This document shows positions 8,265 to 16,898 of a stretch of DNA of 64,000 bases, one piece after another. The notes below the pieces were generated by a model, which ran no database searches, was not told the DNA's origin, and saw only the letters and a program-made list of their open reading frames with translations. How positions within the stretch are numbered: the stretch's first letter is position 1; each line of letters starts with the position of its first letter. The DNA lies in NCBI RefSeq assembly GCF_002368295.1, contig NZ_AP018248.1, positions 5,034,756-5,098,755 of the forward strand, written 5' to 3'. The DNA is from Tolypothrix tenuis PCC 7101 (lineage in GTDB: Bacteria; Cyanobacteriota; Cyanobacteriia; Cyanobacteriales; Nostocaceae). Both the position numbers and the translations under genes were made by a program.

Positions 8265-9596
8265 TCATCCTATCTTCTGACATCGCTTTCCTGTCCATTT
8301 CTCCCAGCGCGCAATTCCTCGGCTGATTAACTCCGGTTGCTCGTCGCCGATAAAACAAATTCGCCCCATCCTTTCGCAAGCAATTAGAACTTCACCATTC
8401 CCCATGAAAGGCGCAATTACAAAATTATTGGGACTGGTATATAAATTAATTAAGTAATTGACGATTGCTTCTACACCTTCAAGATTAATTGCTGTTTGTG
8501 GCTGGGATAGAGATTGATGAGAAAAAACTCCTACATAGATATTTCCTAACAGTAATTCGTACTGAAAAGGCATTTGATTATGCCTATAGAATTCGTAAAT
8601 TTGCCCTTGCGATCGCAGTACCGCTACAACCCGCGCTTCCCCAACCAAATAATTATGGTTCCAAGTTGAGGAAAAAGTTGCGATCGCCAATGCTGCATCT
8701 GAGGGTAGCAGGTTCATGAAATCCTGCTTGGAAGTATCGCCACAATATACCAAATGTCGCCCCAGCATCAATTCTTCGCCCACTGTTACCTTGATAGCTG
8801 AGTTCGCTAATTTCTCGCCTGACTCCTCTGAGGGACGCTGGTTTTTCTTGATCAGTAACTTTGCTTCTTTCTCTGCCAAAGCACTGTTGTAGGCTAAAAT
8901 CTGTAAATCTTTTTGCTGATTTCGCGCCTCAGTTAGCAATTTCGCTTGTTTTTGTGCTGCTTGGATATCTCCTTGCGTCTGGGCTAATTCCAGCGCCTGT
9001 TGTGCGGCTTCTGCTACAGCACGTTCCTGGCTACCAGCTCTAGCTATCTTCAATAAAACCGTGGGACTTTCTGCGATCGCAGTCCCCTTAATCATTTGTT
9101 TGACATCGGGGTGAATCCCTTTGGCTATCTGCTTTCCATGTTGAAAAGTGCGCTCAGAGTAGCCAGCTTCCTTTGCTAACTCCACAGTTCGTTTTTGAGG
9201 TAGTGAAATCATTTCACCACCTTTGAGAGTATGTTGATTATCTCCCGCCTTCGCCCGCAATCCCATACGTTCTAGAATGCGATCGCGCTCTAACCATAAT
9301 TCCGAGCGTTCTAGCGGTTCTAGCTCATTGCGGATTAAATTCTCATCAATTTCCGCCAAACGCGCTTGATCTGGCCCTTGGTAAGCCACAATATTACACG
9401 CGATCGCATCTAACCCCAACAGCTTACAAGCCGTCAACCGATGCAATCCCGCAATCAAATTCAGCTTTTGATCCACCGTAATCGGATTCAACAGACCATT
9501 AGCCTTAATTGATTCCTTTAACTCATTCACCTTATCACCCTTAATCGGGCGACGATTGCAACCAACGAGAATCTGATTTATTGGCACAATAGGCAT
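8265..9596 (-). CDS. ParB-domain protein fused to a degenerate DNA methylase-like domain
   Basis: 443 residues. The N-terminal ~110 are a ParB/Srx-type domain (PIVPINQILVGCNRRP, then LIAGLHRLTACKLLG with the GxxR motif), followed by a helical region with HTH character (RTVELAKEAGYSERTFQ) and a long charged helix. From about 280 the protein resembles an N4/N6 DNA methyltransferase: VYCGDTSKQDFMNLL and a motif I-like APFMGNGEVLIACERMGR. The catalytic DPPY/NPPY expected after AIAT is replaced by FSSTWN, so methylation seems unlikely. ParB-methylase fusions occur on phages, plasmids and mobile islands. It is transcribed towards the DUF559 gene. A role as a DNA-binding regulator or antirestriction relic is inference. 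Confidence 0.75.
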   Translation of the reverse strand: MPIVPINQILVGCNRRPIKGDKVNELKESIKANGLLNPITVDQKLNLIAGLHRLTACKLLGLDAIACNIVAYQGPDQARLAEIDENLIRNELEPLERSELWLERDRILERMGLRAKAGDNQHTLKGGEMISLPQKRTVELAKEAGYSERTFQHGKQIAKGIHPDVKQMIKGTAIAESPTVLLKIARAGSQERAVAEAAQQALELAQTQGDIQAAQKQAKLLTEARNQQKDLQILAYNSALAEKEAKLLIKKNQRPSEESGEKLANSAIKVTVGEELMLGRHLVYCGDTSKQDFMNLLPSDAALAIATFSSTWNHNYLVGEARVVAVLRSQGQIYEFYRHNQMPFQYELLLGNIYVGVFSHQSLSQPQTAINLEGVEAIVNYLINLYTSPNNFVIAPFMGNGEVLIACERMGRICFIGDEQPELISRGIARWEKWTGKRCQKIG

Positions 9597-9659
9597 AACT
9601 ACTGTTCTTCAGTGCAGCCAGTCAAAACACCAACCATAGCATTAAGATATCAATAGTCA

Positions 9660-9812
9660 AGGGGAATGGGGCATTGGGCATTGGGCATCGGGCATGGGTA
9701 ATTGGTAATCGGTAATCGGTAATTGGTAATTGGTAATTGGAATAGGAATATCTCCCAGTCCCCAGTCCCTAATCCCCAGTCCCCAATCCCCAGTCCCCAA
9801 TCCCCAATTTCC
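9660..9812. repeat. heptanucleotide tandem repeat tract
   Basis: Mixed GGGCATT, GGTAATT and CCCCAGT/CCCCAAT heptamers. Non-coding. Confidence 0.9.
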
Positions 9813-9913
9813 CAGACTGTCTAATGGTACACAAATGAATTAACAGTAATTGATTGATAATATTAATGTGAATTGATTAGCCATAATATTTGAGAGCTAA
9901 ATGAGGAAAATTA

Positions 9914-10045
9914 TACCATTTTGAAAAAAGAACGCGACAGATGAGTAGGGGCACGGCACCAGTAAGATATTTGATATGCCAAAAGATTGAGGATGCCGTG
10001 CCCTTACAAAGAATTTATCTGTCGCAAACATTATTTGAATTGGTA
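9914..10045. mobile_element. MITE-B copy (132 bp, TTA target duplication)
   Basis: A near-complete palindrome with ends TACCATTTTG and CAAATAATG-type arms (GAATTGGTA at the right end). The centre includes GGGGCACGGCACC and GGATGCCGTGCCC. It is flanked on both sides by TTA in the same orientation (9911-9913 and 10046-10048). Related copies at 26063 and 62460 are flanked by TCA/TCA and TAA/TAA, consistent with a TNA target. Confidence 0.8.
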
Positions 10046-10048
10046 TTA

Positions 10049-10465
10049 CTTAGTGTATATTAATCGTTTCCTCGTCATTTGTTCGAGATATTGTGGAGAT
10101 TCAATAACAAATAAGACAGTGAAAACTGATTGACAAGCTAAAGTGTTTTTGCAATACTTTAACAAAGCTTTATCCTAGTTTTCTAGTCATATCAATCAGC
10201 GCTACATTATTTGGGAGAATTTTTTGTTGCTAGCGCTACTTATTTCTTAAGTTACGGGGTTTGTTGACTGTAGAAGATAAAACTAAGGATGCTTAGTAGT
10301 AGCGTAATTAGCAATTAAGCTAAACCAAATTTAGTTTGCATATCTATAGCAAAGTGCTGAGTATAAAACTAGTTGATTTAAGGCTTTGAGCAATCAACAC
10401 CATTCAGCAACAGATGCAAGAGTACAAAATTATATCGCGAGGTGTAGGGGCGGCAGTGCTCACCT
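10049..10465. other. intergenic, no gene seen
   Basis: AT-rich sequence without a credible reading frame, recognisable repeat or RNA gene. It is followed by MITE-C (10466-10766). Confidence 0.6.
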
Positions 10466-10766
10466 GTGTCAACTTAATGTGAAACCCGCTTGGTTGCAAT
10501 GTTTTGCCCTCACCCCCAGCCCCTCTCCCTCAGGGAGAGGGGAGCAAGAGATTCAATTCTCCTTCTCCTGGGGGAGAGGGGAGCAAGAGATTCAATTCCC
10601 CTTCTCCTGGGGGATAAGGGAGCAAGAGATTCAATTCCCCTTCTCCTGGGGGATAAGGGAGCAAGAGATTCAATTCCCCTTCTCCCTGAGGGAGAAGGGG
10701 TTAGGGGATGAGGGCGAGGTATTTGTACAACACCCGCCGTATATAGCTTTTAGCTTAAGTTTACAC
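10466..10766. mobile_element. MITE-C copy with internal 37-bp reiteration
   Basis: Ends GTGTCAACTTAA (10466) and TTAAGTTTACAC (ending 10766) are inverted repeats. Between them are GTGAAACCCGCTTGG, the palindrome CCCTCTCCCTCAGGGAG, then a unit containing GGAGCAAGAGATTCAATTCC and CTTCTCCTGGGGGA repeated about four times, and GTATTTGTACAACACCCGCC. The 139-aa frame across it is only a translation of the repeat. Other copies: 37105-37289, 37307-37491, 45052-45579 (nested) and 62668-62848. Confidence 0.85.
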
Positions 10767-11190
10767 CTCTGGGCAGTGCCGTACCCTGACGGATATACTG
10801 CCTGAATCCTTGTCTCTCGCCGAGTTTTATAGGCATTATTGGCGTTGCTTTAATTCATATTTAGTGCTTCTACACGGAGAATATCGGCTTGTAACGAATA
10901 ATCTTTCTAAGCATAAAAGCGTAAAAAAATTACCTACAACTAATCAGACTTATCTCATGTTTGACAGTCGAATAAAGGATGAAGGATGAATCTTGAGGTG
11001 AGATACAAATTAGTATTTAAAAAGCTGATTTTATCTCATATAAGCTAACTAGGTTACCAATTAATTTACTTCATATCATCCTGAACTTTTAGACTGAGTT
11101 TAAACAGCATAAAGTGGGATACGTCGAATGTAATCAAGTGAGATAGACCTTTAAATTATTCCCCCGACACAGCAAAACTGGAATAAAAAT
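10767..11190. other. upstream region of hgdB, no gene seen
   Basis: About 420 bases of AT-rich DNA ahead of hgdB, likely holding its promoter. I see no clear NtcA (GTA-N8-TAC) site and no other recognisable element. Confidence 0.5.
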
Positions 11191-12396
11191 ATGACAGCAA
11201 ACAAGGAAAATCCGTTATTCTCTAAACCTATTCATCGGTGGCAAATTGTTTTAGGAGTTTCTGTCATCTTAGCTACTGGGTTAGCATCTTTTTACGGTTT
11301 ATCAACATTATTCTTTCGCTCTAATCTTTACACTCGCCCAACTAATACCCCTACAAAACCTGCACCTGCAAAAGTTGCGATTACGGCTTTAGGACGTTTA
11401 CAGCCAGAAGGCGAAATTACTTATTTGTCTGCACCTAATTCTATTAACGGTGTACGAGTTGAAAAACTCTTGGTTAAGGAAGGAGACAAGGTACAGGCTG
11501 GACAAGTTTTAGCTTACCTGGAAGACTACAATCGCGCCACAGCAGCTTTGCAACAAGCTTTAGACAAACTGCAAGTAGCCAAAGCCCAACTAGCGCAGGT
11601 AAAATCTGGTGCGAAAACTGGAGATATTGACGCGCAAAAAGCAACGATCGCGAGTTTACAATCCCAATTAAAAGGAGATGTTGCAACCCAAGAAGCCACA
11701 ATTGCGCGTCTCCAGGCGCAGGTAGAAAATGCCAAAACCGAAAACGATCGCTATCAGCAATTGTTCAAACAAGGTGCGATCGCAGCTTCTGTAGGCGATA
11801 GCAAAGCACTGCAACTTAAAACCGCACAACAGCAGCTTGAAGAAGCCAAAGCTACCAAGAAACGGACTCAAGACACCCTGCAAAGCCAAATTAAACAAGC
11901 ACAATCGCAACTTAGCAGTGTCAAAGAAGTACGTCCTGTAGATGTGGAGGTAGCACAAACCCAAGTTAGAAGTGCCACAACTGCGGTCAAACAGGCAAAA
12001 GCCGACCTTGATTTAACTTACATTAAATCACCCATCGACGGCACAATTTTGAAAATTCACGCCAGAACCGGCGAAGTAATTGCTACTTCCGGCTTTGCTG
12101 AGATAGGTAACATATCTCAAATGTACGTAGTTGCAGAAGTCTACCAAACCGATATTCAAAAAGTTCGTAAAGGTCAAAAAGTGACCATTACCAGCCCAGC
12201 CATTGTAGGAAAATTGCAAGGAACCGTAGCAGATGTAGGTTGGCAAGTTGAGAAGCAAAGTATCTTCAGCCTCAACCCCAGTTCCGACACCGACCGCAAA
12301 ATTATCGAGGTCAAAATCTGCATAGACGATCCAAAAGAAAGTGCCAAGGTATCACGCCTCACTAACTTACAAGTGGATGTAGCAATTCATATTTAG
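11191..12396 (+). CDS. hgdB: HgdB/DevB-type membrane fusion protein of a heterocyst glycolipid exporter
   Basis: 401 residues of the HlyD/DevB family. There is a cytoplasmic N-tail, one membrane anchor at about 18-40 (WQIVLGVSVILATGLASFYG), a lipoyl/barrel-sandwich half (RLQPEGEITYLSAP and VEKLLVKEGDKVQAGQVLAY), a long alpha-hairpin coiled coil (about 110-265, rich in A/Q/K) and the second half (DLTYIKSPIDGTILKIH). DevB-like proteins bridge an inner-membrane ABC exporter and TolC to move glycolipids into the heterocyst envelope. hgdC follows after 186 bp of repeats and then hgdA, the order known from the HGL island. No DevA-type ATPase gene is in the cluster, which also fits hgdBC rather than devBCA. 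Confidence 0.85.
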   Translation: MTANKENPLFSKPIHRWQIVLGVSVILATGLASFYGLSTLFFRSNLYTRPTNTPTKPAPAKVAITALGRLQPEGEITYLSAPNSINGVRVEKLLVKEGDKVQAGQVLAYLEDYNRATAALQQALDKLQVAKAQLAQVKSGAKTGDIDAQKATIASLQSQLKGDVATQEATIARLQAQVENAKTENDRYQQLFKQGAIAASVGDSKALQLKTAQQQLEEAKATKKRTQDTLQSQIKQAQSQLSSVKEVRPVDVEVAQTQVRSATTAVKQAKADLDLTYIKSPIDGTILKIHARTGEVIATSGFAEIGNISQMYVVAEVYQTDIQKVRKGQKVTITSPAIVGKLQGTVADVGWQVEKQSIFSLNPSSDTDRKIIEVKICIDDPKESAKVSRLTNLQVDVAIHI

Positions 12397-12403
12397 TTAT
12401 TGG

Positions 12404-12560
12404 GCATGGGGCATGGGGCATTGGGCATTGGGCATCGTTCAGCACCCAAAGAAAAACCCCAATTACCAATTACCCATTACCAATTACCCATTACCAATTA
12501 CCAATTACCAATTACCAATTACCAATTACCAATTACCAATTACCAAACACCAAACACCAA
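12404..12560. repeat. heptanucleotide repeat tract between hgdB and hgdC
   Basis: GGGCATG/GGGCATT units followed by about fifteen CCAATTA/CCCATTA heptamers. This fills nearly the whole space between two genes expected to be co-transcribed. Confidence 0.9.
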
Positions 12561-12582
12561 ATAACAATCCATAACAGAATTC

Positions 12583-13761
12583 ATGAATTTTAAGATTCCT
12601 TTAGCATGGCTACAATTAGTCCAGCAAAAAGTTCGTTTTCTGGTGGCTGTAGCGGGGATTGCTTTTATTGTGCTGCTGATGTTTATTCAGCTAGGTTTCC
12701 AAGATGCACTTTATTCTAGTGCTACCGCAGTACATCAAAGCTTGAAAGGAGATTTGTTTGTAGTTAGTTCTCAATACAAATCTTTGACCTCCAATCAAAG
12801 CTTTTCTCGGACTCGTTTATATCAAGCTTTGGGGTTTGATGGTGTTGAGTCTGTTAGCCCCATGTATGTGCAATTTGCCAAATTGAAAAACCCAGTAAAT
12901 AATGAGAAATATTCAATTTATGTTATTGGGTTTGATCCAGGCAGATCTGTTTTAAATATCCCAGAGGTTGAAGAGAATTTAGATAAGCTCAAAATTACGG
13001 ACATGATGCTGTTTGACAGAGATTCACGTTCCGAGTTTGGGCCGATTCCAGAAAGATTTGATCAAGGACAAACAGAACAAACTGTTGAAATCTTCCCCTT
13101 TAATTCCTTAATTGGTTATCGCGTTAGAGTTGCAGGCTTATTCAGTTTGGGGCCTTCCTTTGGCGTAGATGGTAACTTAATTGTTAGCGATTCAACTTTT
13201 CTCAGAATCAATCCCAACACCCGCCCTGCAGAAATGATTGACGTGGGTGTGATTACCTTAAAACCAGGTACAGACGCTAATAAGGTGCTGAAAGATTTAC
13301 AAGCATCCTTACCTAATGATGTGCAAGTTTTTACATACCAAGGTTTCATTGATTTTGAGAAACAATATTGGGCTGTGAGAACCCCAATCGGTTTTATTCT
13401 CAGCTTGATGCTAACAATGGCTTCTGTGGTAGGTGTAGTAATTGTTTACCAAATTCTTTACAGCAACATTGCTACACAATTTGTTGCTTATGCAACATTA
13501 AAAGCTATGGGTTATGCCAATAGATATTTATTAAATGTTGTCTTTCAACAAGCTTTGATATTGGCAGTTTTAAGTTATATACCCGGATTTATCTTTTCCG
13601 TGCTGCTATATGATTTTGCCATGAAAGCTACAAAGCTGCCGATTGTGATGACATTTAATAATGCGGCATTAGTCTTTGTGTCAGCCACATTAATGTGTTT
13701 AACTTCAGGGTCTTTAGCTATCAACAAACTTCGTTCCGCAGACCCAGCTGATATTTTCTAA
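12583..13761 (+). CDS. hgdC: HgdC/DevC-type ABC exporter permease
   Basis: 392 residues of the DevC family (FtsX/MacB-like permease). There is one membrane helix near the N-terminus (FLVAVAGIAFIVLLMFIQLG), a large extracytoplasmic domain (about 50-265) and three C-terminal helices (FILSLMLTMASVVGVVIVY, NVVFQQALILAVLSYIPGF and ALVFVSATLMCLT). It ends with the family signature LRSADPADIF. It would pair with HgdB to export heterocyst glycolipid. The ATPase must come from elsewhere in the genome, since the next gene is the epimerase-like hgdA. Confidence 0.85.
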   Translation: MNFKIPLAWLQLVQQKVRFLVAVAGIAFIVLLMFIQLGFQDALYSSATAVHQSLKGDLFVVSSQYKSLTSNQSFSRTRLYQALGFDGVESVSPMYVQFAKLKNPVNNEKYSIYVIGFDPGRSVLNIPEVEENLDKLKITDMMLFDRDSRSEFGPIPERFDQGQTEQTVEIFPFNSLIGYRVRVAGLFSLGPSFGVDGNLIVSDSTFLRINPNTRPAEMIDVGVITLKPGTDANKVLKDLQASLPNDVQVFTYQGFIDFEKQYWAVRTPIGFILSLMLTMASVVGVVIVYQILYSNIATQFVAYATLKAMGYANRYLLNVVFQQALILAVLSYIPGFIFSVLLYDFAMKATKLPIVMTFNNAALVFVSATLMCLTSGSLAINKLRSADPADIF

Positions 13762-13827
13762 TTCTTGTTCTTGTCTGTGTCTTTGTTCCTCTGTGCTAGA
13801 TAAATTATTTTCTCAATACATAGGCAC

Positions 13828-13977
13828 TCATACTAATTTGTTATGAAGCTGCATAGAATTCGATCCCCCCTAGCCCCCCTTATTAAGGGGGGAACCAGAA
13901 AAAATCTATCAAAGTCCCCCTTTTGAAGGGGGATTTAGGGGGATCTAGATATTTGCAACTTCACATTAAATTGGTAT
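13828..13977. repeat. long imperfect palindrome (GATCCCCCCTAG type)
   Basis: Left arm ATACTAATTTGTTATGAAG followed by TCGATCCCCCCTAG; right arm GGGGGATCTAG followed by CTTCACATTAAATTGGTAT. The arms pair over about 70 bases with mismatches, resembling a miniature element. It lies between hgdC and hgdA. Confidence 0.7.
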
Positions 13978-14020
13978 CAGCTAAAACAGATATTCATTAC
14001 CTAATCACTTTGTTAAGTAG

Positions 14021-14055
14021 TCAACAGTCAACAGTTAACAGTTAACAGTCAACAC
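14021..14055. repeat. AGTCAAC/AGTTAAC heptamer repeat
   Basis: Five heptamers directly upstream of hgdA. Confidence 0.8.
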
Positions 14056-14085
14056 CATTATCCCTTCATCAATTATCTCTGCTTT

Positions 14086-15090
14086 ATGAACTTTGAAAAT
14101 AAAACGATTCTGATTACCGGAATTGACGATTTTATTGGCTATCGTGCGGCTGAGTTAGCCATAGCCAAGGGAATGAAAGTCAAAGGACTACAAAGTTCTG
14201 GTACTCAGGATACAAAAGCAAAAAATTTAGGCGTTGAGGTGATTGTTGGTAAAATTAACGATGCCAAAACTGCTCAAAAAGCTTGTGAAGGAGTAGACAT
14301 CGTTTTACATACCGCTCAACTTGCTCAAGAAGCTGGCCCTCTCAAAGATTTTCGTGAGGTAAATGTTGACGGAACCATCACAATGGCGAAAGCAGCCAAA
14401 AGTGCTGGTGTCAAAACCTTTGTGCATCTTTCTAGCGTATTGGTGTATGGGTTTAATTATAGCGATCGCGTCACTGAATCCGAGCCGCTAGCTGAAGAAA
14501 GCAACCCCTACTGTCAAACCAAAATTGAAGCAGAAGTTGCATTATTACCACTCAATAACCCGCCAGATTTTGGTGTAATTGTAATTCGTGCCGGCGATGT
14601 TTACGGGCCAGGATGTATCCCCTGGGTAGCGCGTCCGGTTCATTTTATGCGCCAAAAATTATTCGCTTATGCTAGTGATGAACATGGCGTAATCAATCAT
14701 GTATATGTTGATAATTTGATTGATGCTATTTTCCTAGCTATCGAAAAAGAAACCTACGGCGAAATCTTCAATATCACCGACGGACAAAACACTTCCTGGA
14801 AAGAGTATTTTACCCGTTTAGCCGCAATATCTGGTTCACCTGAACCCATGTCTATTGGTAAAGACGAAATCAAATTATTTTTGAAATTGCGCGCTCAAGG
14901 ACAAAAGCTATTTCGCAAAAAAGCCGATATTCTTCCAGAGTCTATAGATTTTATGACTCGTCCTTACGCTTGTTCGATTGAGAAAGCCCAAAGTCTCTTA
15001 AATTATGCACCAAAAATTAATTTGGAAGATGGCTTAAAAATTACTAAAGAATGGCTAGAAAAAACAGACCTGCAAAACCTAATGAAATAG
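14086..15090 (+). CDS. hgdA: HgdA-like NAD-dependent epimerase/dehydratase (extended SDR)
   Basis: 334 residues. A Rossmann fold opens the protein (KTILITG), an SDR serine lies in HLSSVLVYG, the catalytic YxxxK is in NPYCQTKIEAE and an extended C-terminal substrate domain follows. The usual TGxxGxxG dinucleotide loop reads TGIDDFIG, with the middle glycine replaced by Asp, which may weaken or alter cofactor binding. In the HGL island the third gene after hgdB and hgdC is this epimerase-like hgdA, needed for correct heterocyst glycolipid layers; its reaction is not defined. The glycosyltransferase gene follows 64 bp downstream, so co-transcription is likely. Confidence 0.75.
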   Translation: MNFENKTILITGIDDFIGYRAAELAIAKGMKVKGLQSSGTQDTKAKNLGVEVIVGKINDAKTAQKACEGVDIVLHTAQLAQEAGPLKDFREVNVDGTITMAKAAKSAGVKTFVHLSSVLVYGFNYSDRVTESEPLAEESNPYCQTKIEAEVALLPLNNPPDFGVIVIRAGDVYGPGCIPWVARPVHFMRQKLFAYASDEHGVINHVYVDNLIDAIFLAIEKETYGEIFNITDGQNTSWKEYFTRLAAISGSPEPMSIGKDEIKLFLKLRAQGQKLFRKKADILPESIDFMTRPYACSIEKAQSLLNYAPKINLEDGLKITKEWLEKTDLQNLMK

Positions 15091-15154
15091 TCTAACAGTG
15101 CTGAGTCCTTAACCTTCAGGACTCAGCATTCAGCACTCAGCACTACCAAAACTT

Positions 15155-16141
15155 ATGAGTAATTCTCTGCGGCGCTTAAGCATTGGACTCCCTGTATATA
15201 ACGGCGAGAAATTTATCCGCGAGTCCATAGATTGTATTTTGAATCAAACATTCCAAGATTTTGAATTAATTATTTCTGATAACGCCTCTACAGATAATAC
15301 CGAAGAAATTTGTAGAGAGTATGCTGCTAAAGATAACCGTATCCGCTATTACCGTAACGCCACAAATATCGGTTGCGCTCGAAACTTTAATCGTGCTTTT
15401 GAATTGTCTACAGGCGAATATTTTAAATGGGTAGCCTATGACGATTTACACGCACCAGATTTTATCCAAAAATGTATAGAAATACTTGACCAAGACCCAA
15501 CAGTAGTTTTGTGTCATTCCCATACATATTACATTGATGAACAGGGAAAATTTATCCAAACCTACGATATTAAATTTAAAACTGATTCATCAAAACCACA
15601 AGAACGTTTTCAAGAGTTGCTAACCAAGCATTACTGTTATCAAATATATGGTGTAATTCGCGCCGATGCTATCAGAAAATCTCCATATATTATTGGATGT
15701 GGAGCAGCAGACGCAATTTTTTTATTAAGAATTGCCTTACTTGGCCGTTTTTATGAAATTCCCGAATATCTCTTTTTTGCTCGTAGCCATCCCCAACAAT
15801 CAATGAGTATGTTTTTACCAAACTACTTATTGGCTAACAGCAATAATCAAAAAGAATTACTCAGCGTGTTACCAGATTTCTATGGTTATGCTGTGTGGTT
15901 TGATACAGCAAATGCCGGAAAAATTATCTTCCCACATTGGAGAATTTTAGGGGAAGTTTTGCTGTCAATTTGGAAATCACCTTTAAATTGGCAGGAAAAA
16001 TTATCATGCTTGCTCGGGATGCCAAAACGTTTACAAGGAACTGAATATTTATTGTTTAAAGACTTACAGCTAGCTGCTCAAATTCTATGGAAAAACCGCC
16101 AAAACTTTTATCAACGTTTCTCAGTTTTGAGCGGCGGTTAA
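15155..16141 (+). CDS. family 2 glycosyltransferase
   Basis: 328 residues with a GT-A fold at the N-terminus: LSIGLPVYNGEKFIRESID, SDNASTDNTEEIC and the metal-binding region WVAYDDLHAPDF. The C-terminal third is helical without clear membrane spans, so it probably acts at the cytoplasmic face of the membrane. Acceptor and sugar are unknown. Its place between hgdA and hglT-like genes suggests a role in sugar decoration of heterocyst envelope lipid or polysaccharide, which is inference from context. Confidence 0.8.
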   Translation: MSNSLRRLSIGLPVYNGEKFIRESIDCILNQTFQDFELIISDNASTDNTEEICREYAAKDNRIRYYRNATNIGCARNFNRAFELSTGEYFKWVAYDDLHAPDFIQKCIEILDQDPTVVLCHSHTYYIDEQGKFIQTYDIKFKTDSSKPQERFQELLTKHYCYQIYGVIRADAIRKSPYIIGCGAADAIFLLRIALLGRFYEIPEYLFFARSHPQQSMSMFLPNYLLANSNNQKELLSVLPDFYGYAVWFDTANAGKIIFPHWRILGEVLLSIWKSPLNWQEKLSCLLGMPKRLQGTEYLLFKDLQLAAQILWKNRQNFYQRFSVLSGG

Positions 16142-16177
16142 TTACTTCCCAATCATACCATTTGAGGAGACTCATAC

Positions 16178-16654
16178 ATGATGTTAAAACTATCTAAAAT
16201 TACAGCCTTAGCGATCGCAACTTTCGCCAGCCTCACCTCCATTCAGCTTGTGAATGCTGCACCAGCGCAAAACCTGACTGTGGTAGTTAATGGTATCAAA
16301 CACCAAAAGGGACAAATTTGTATCGGAGTTTACTCTCAAGACAAAGAGAAAGGATTTCCTTCCAATACTTCCAATGTATTGCAAGGTGTTTGTAAAAAAA
16401 TTACAGGTAGCACCTTAAAACACCAATTCTCCGGCTTAAAGCCTGGAAATTACGCTGTCGCCATCGTTGACGATCAAAATGGCGATCGCAAAGTCAATAA
16501 AGACTTTTTCGGTATTCCCACTGAAGGATTTGGTATTTCCAATAACCCTACAGTATCCATCCAAACTGGAACACCCAAATTCCGCGATGCTAGTTTTGCA
16601 GTCAACAAAAACACCACCGTCAACATCACAGTGAAATATTCCCTTGATCCCTAA
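16178..16654 (+). CDS. secreted DUF2141 protein
   Basis: 158 residues. A signal peptide (about 1-27: KITALAIATFASLTSIQLVNAAPA) precedes a DUF2141 domain with its typical LTVVVNGIKHQKGQICIGVY, FSGLKPGNYAVAIVDD and DRKVNKDFFGIPTEGFGISN. The role of DUF2141 is unknown; members are periplasmic or outer-membrane-associated small beta proteins. A good ribosome binding site (GAGGAG) precedes the ATG. It lies 36 bp after a glycosyltransferase and probably belongs to the same transcript, so it may serve the heterocyst envelope. Confidence 0.8.
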   Translation: MMLKLSKITALAIATFASLTSIQLVNAAPAQNLTVVVNGIKHQKGQICIGVYSQDKEKGFPSNTSNVLQGVCKKITGSTLKHQFSGLKPGNYAVAIVDDQNGDRKVNKDFFGIPTEGFGISNNPTVSIQTGTPKFRDASFAVNKNTTVNITVKYSLDP

Positions 16655-16661
16655 TACAGCT

Positions 16662-16806
16662 GGCGTAGGGTGTGTTGTCGCGTAGCGCAACGCACCACAT
16701 GAGGACATACTACCCAGCAGATCCCCGACTTCTTGGAGAAGTCGGGGATCTAAACCCCACTTAAGCAATTCACGGTGCGTTACGCCGGAGGCTAACGCAC
16801 CCTACA
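16662..16806. repeat. palindromic element GTAGGGTGTGTT...GCACCCTAC, interrupted
   Basis: Left half GTAGGGTGTGTTGTCGCG and right half GGTGCGTTACGCC...CTAACGCACCCTAC enclose a second hairpin (TCCCCGACTTCTTGGAGAAG...GGGGATC). It is an example of one small palindrome lodged in another. A run of AATTACG heptamers follows at about 16825-16858. Confidence 0.75.
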
Positions 16807-16898
16807 AATTACAAAATTTGTAATTAATTACGAATTACGAATTACGAATTACGAATTGATATGGCTCATCACCGCTTCTTGAGGAGGCTTTACAATTA

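Noticed and set aside
10386..10805. 139-aa protein
   Set aside because: Wholly inside MITE-C. The peptide is a translation of the reiterated hairpin sequence.
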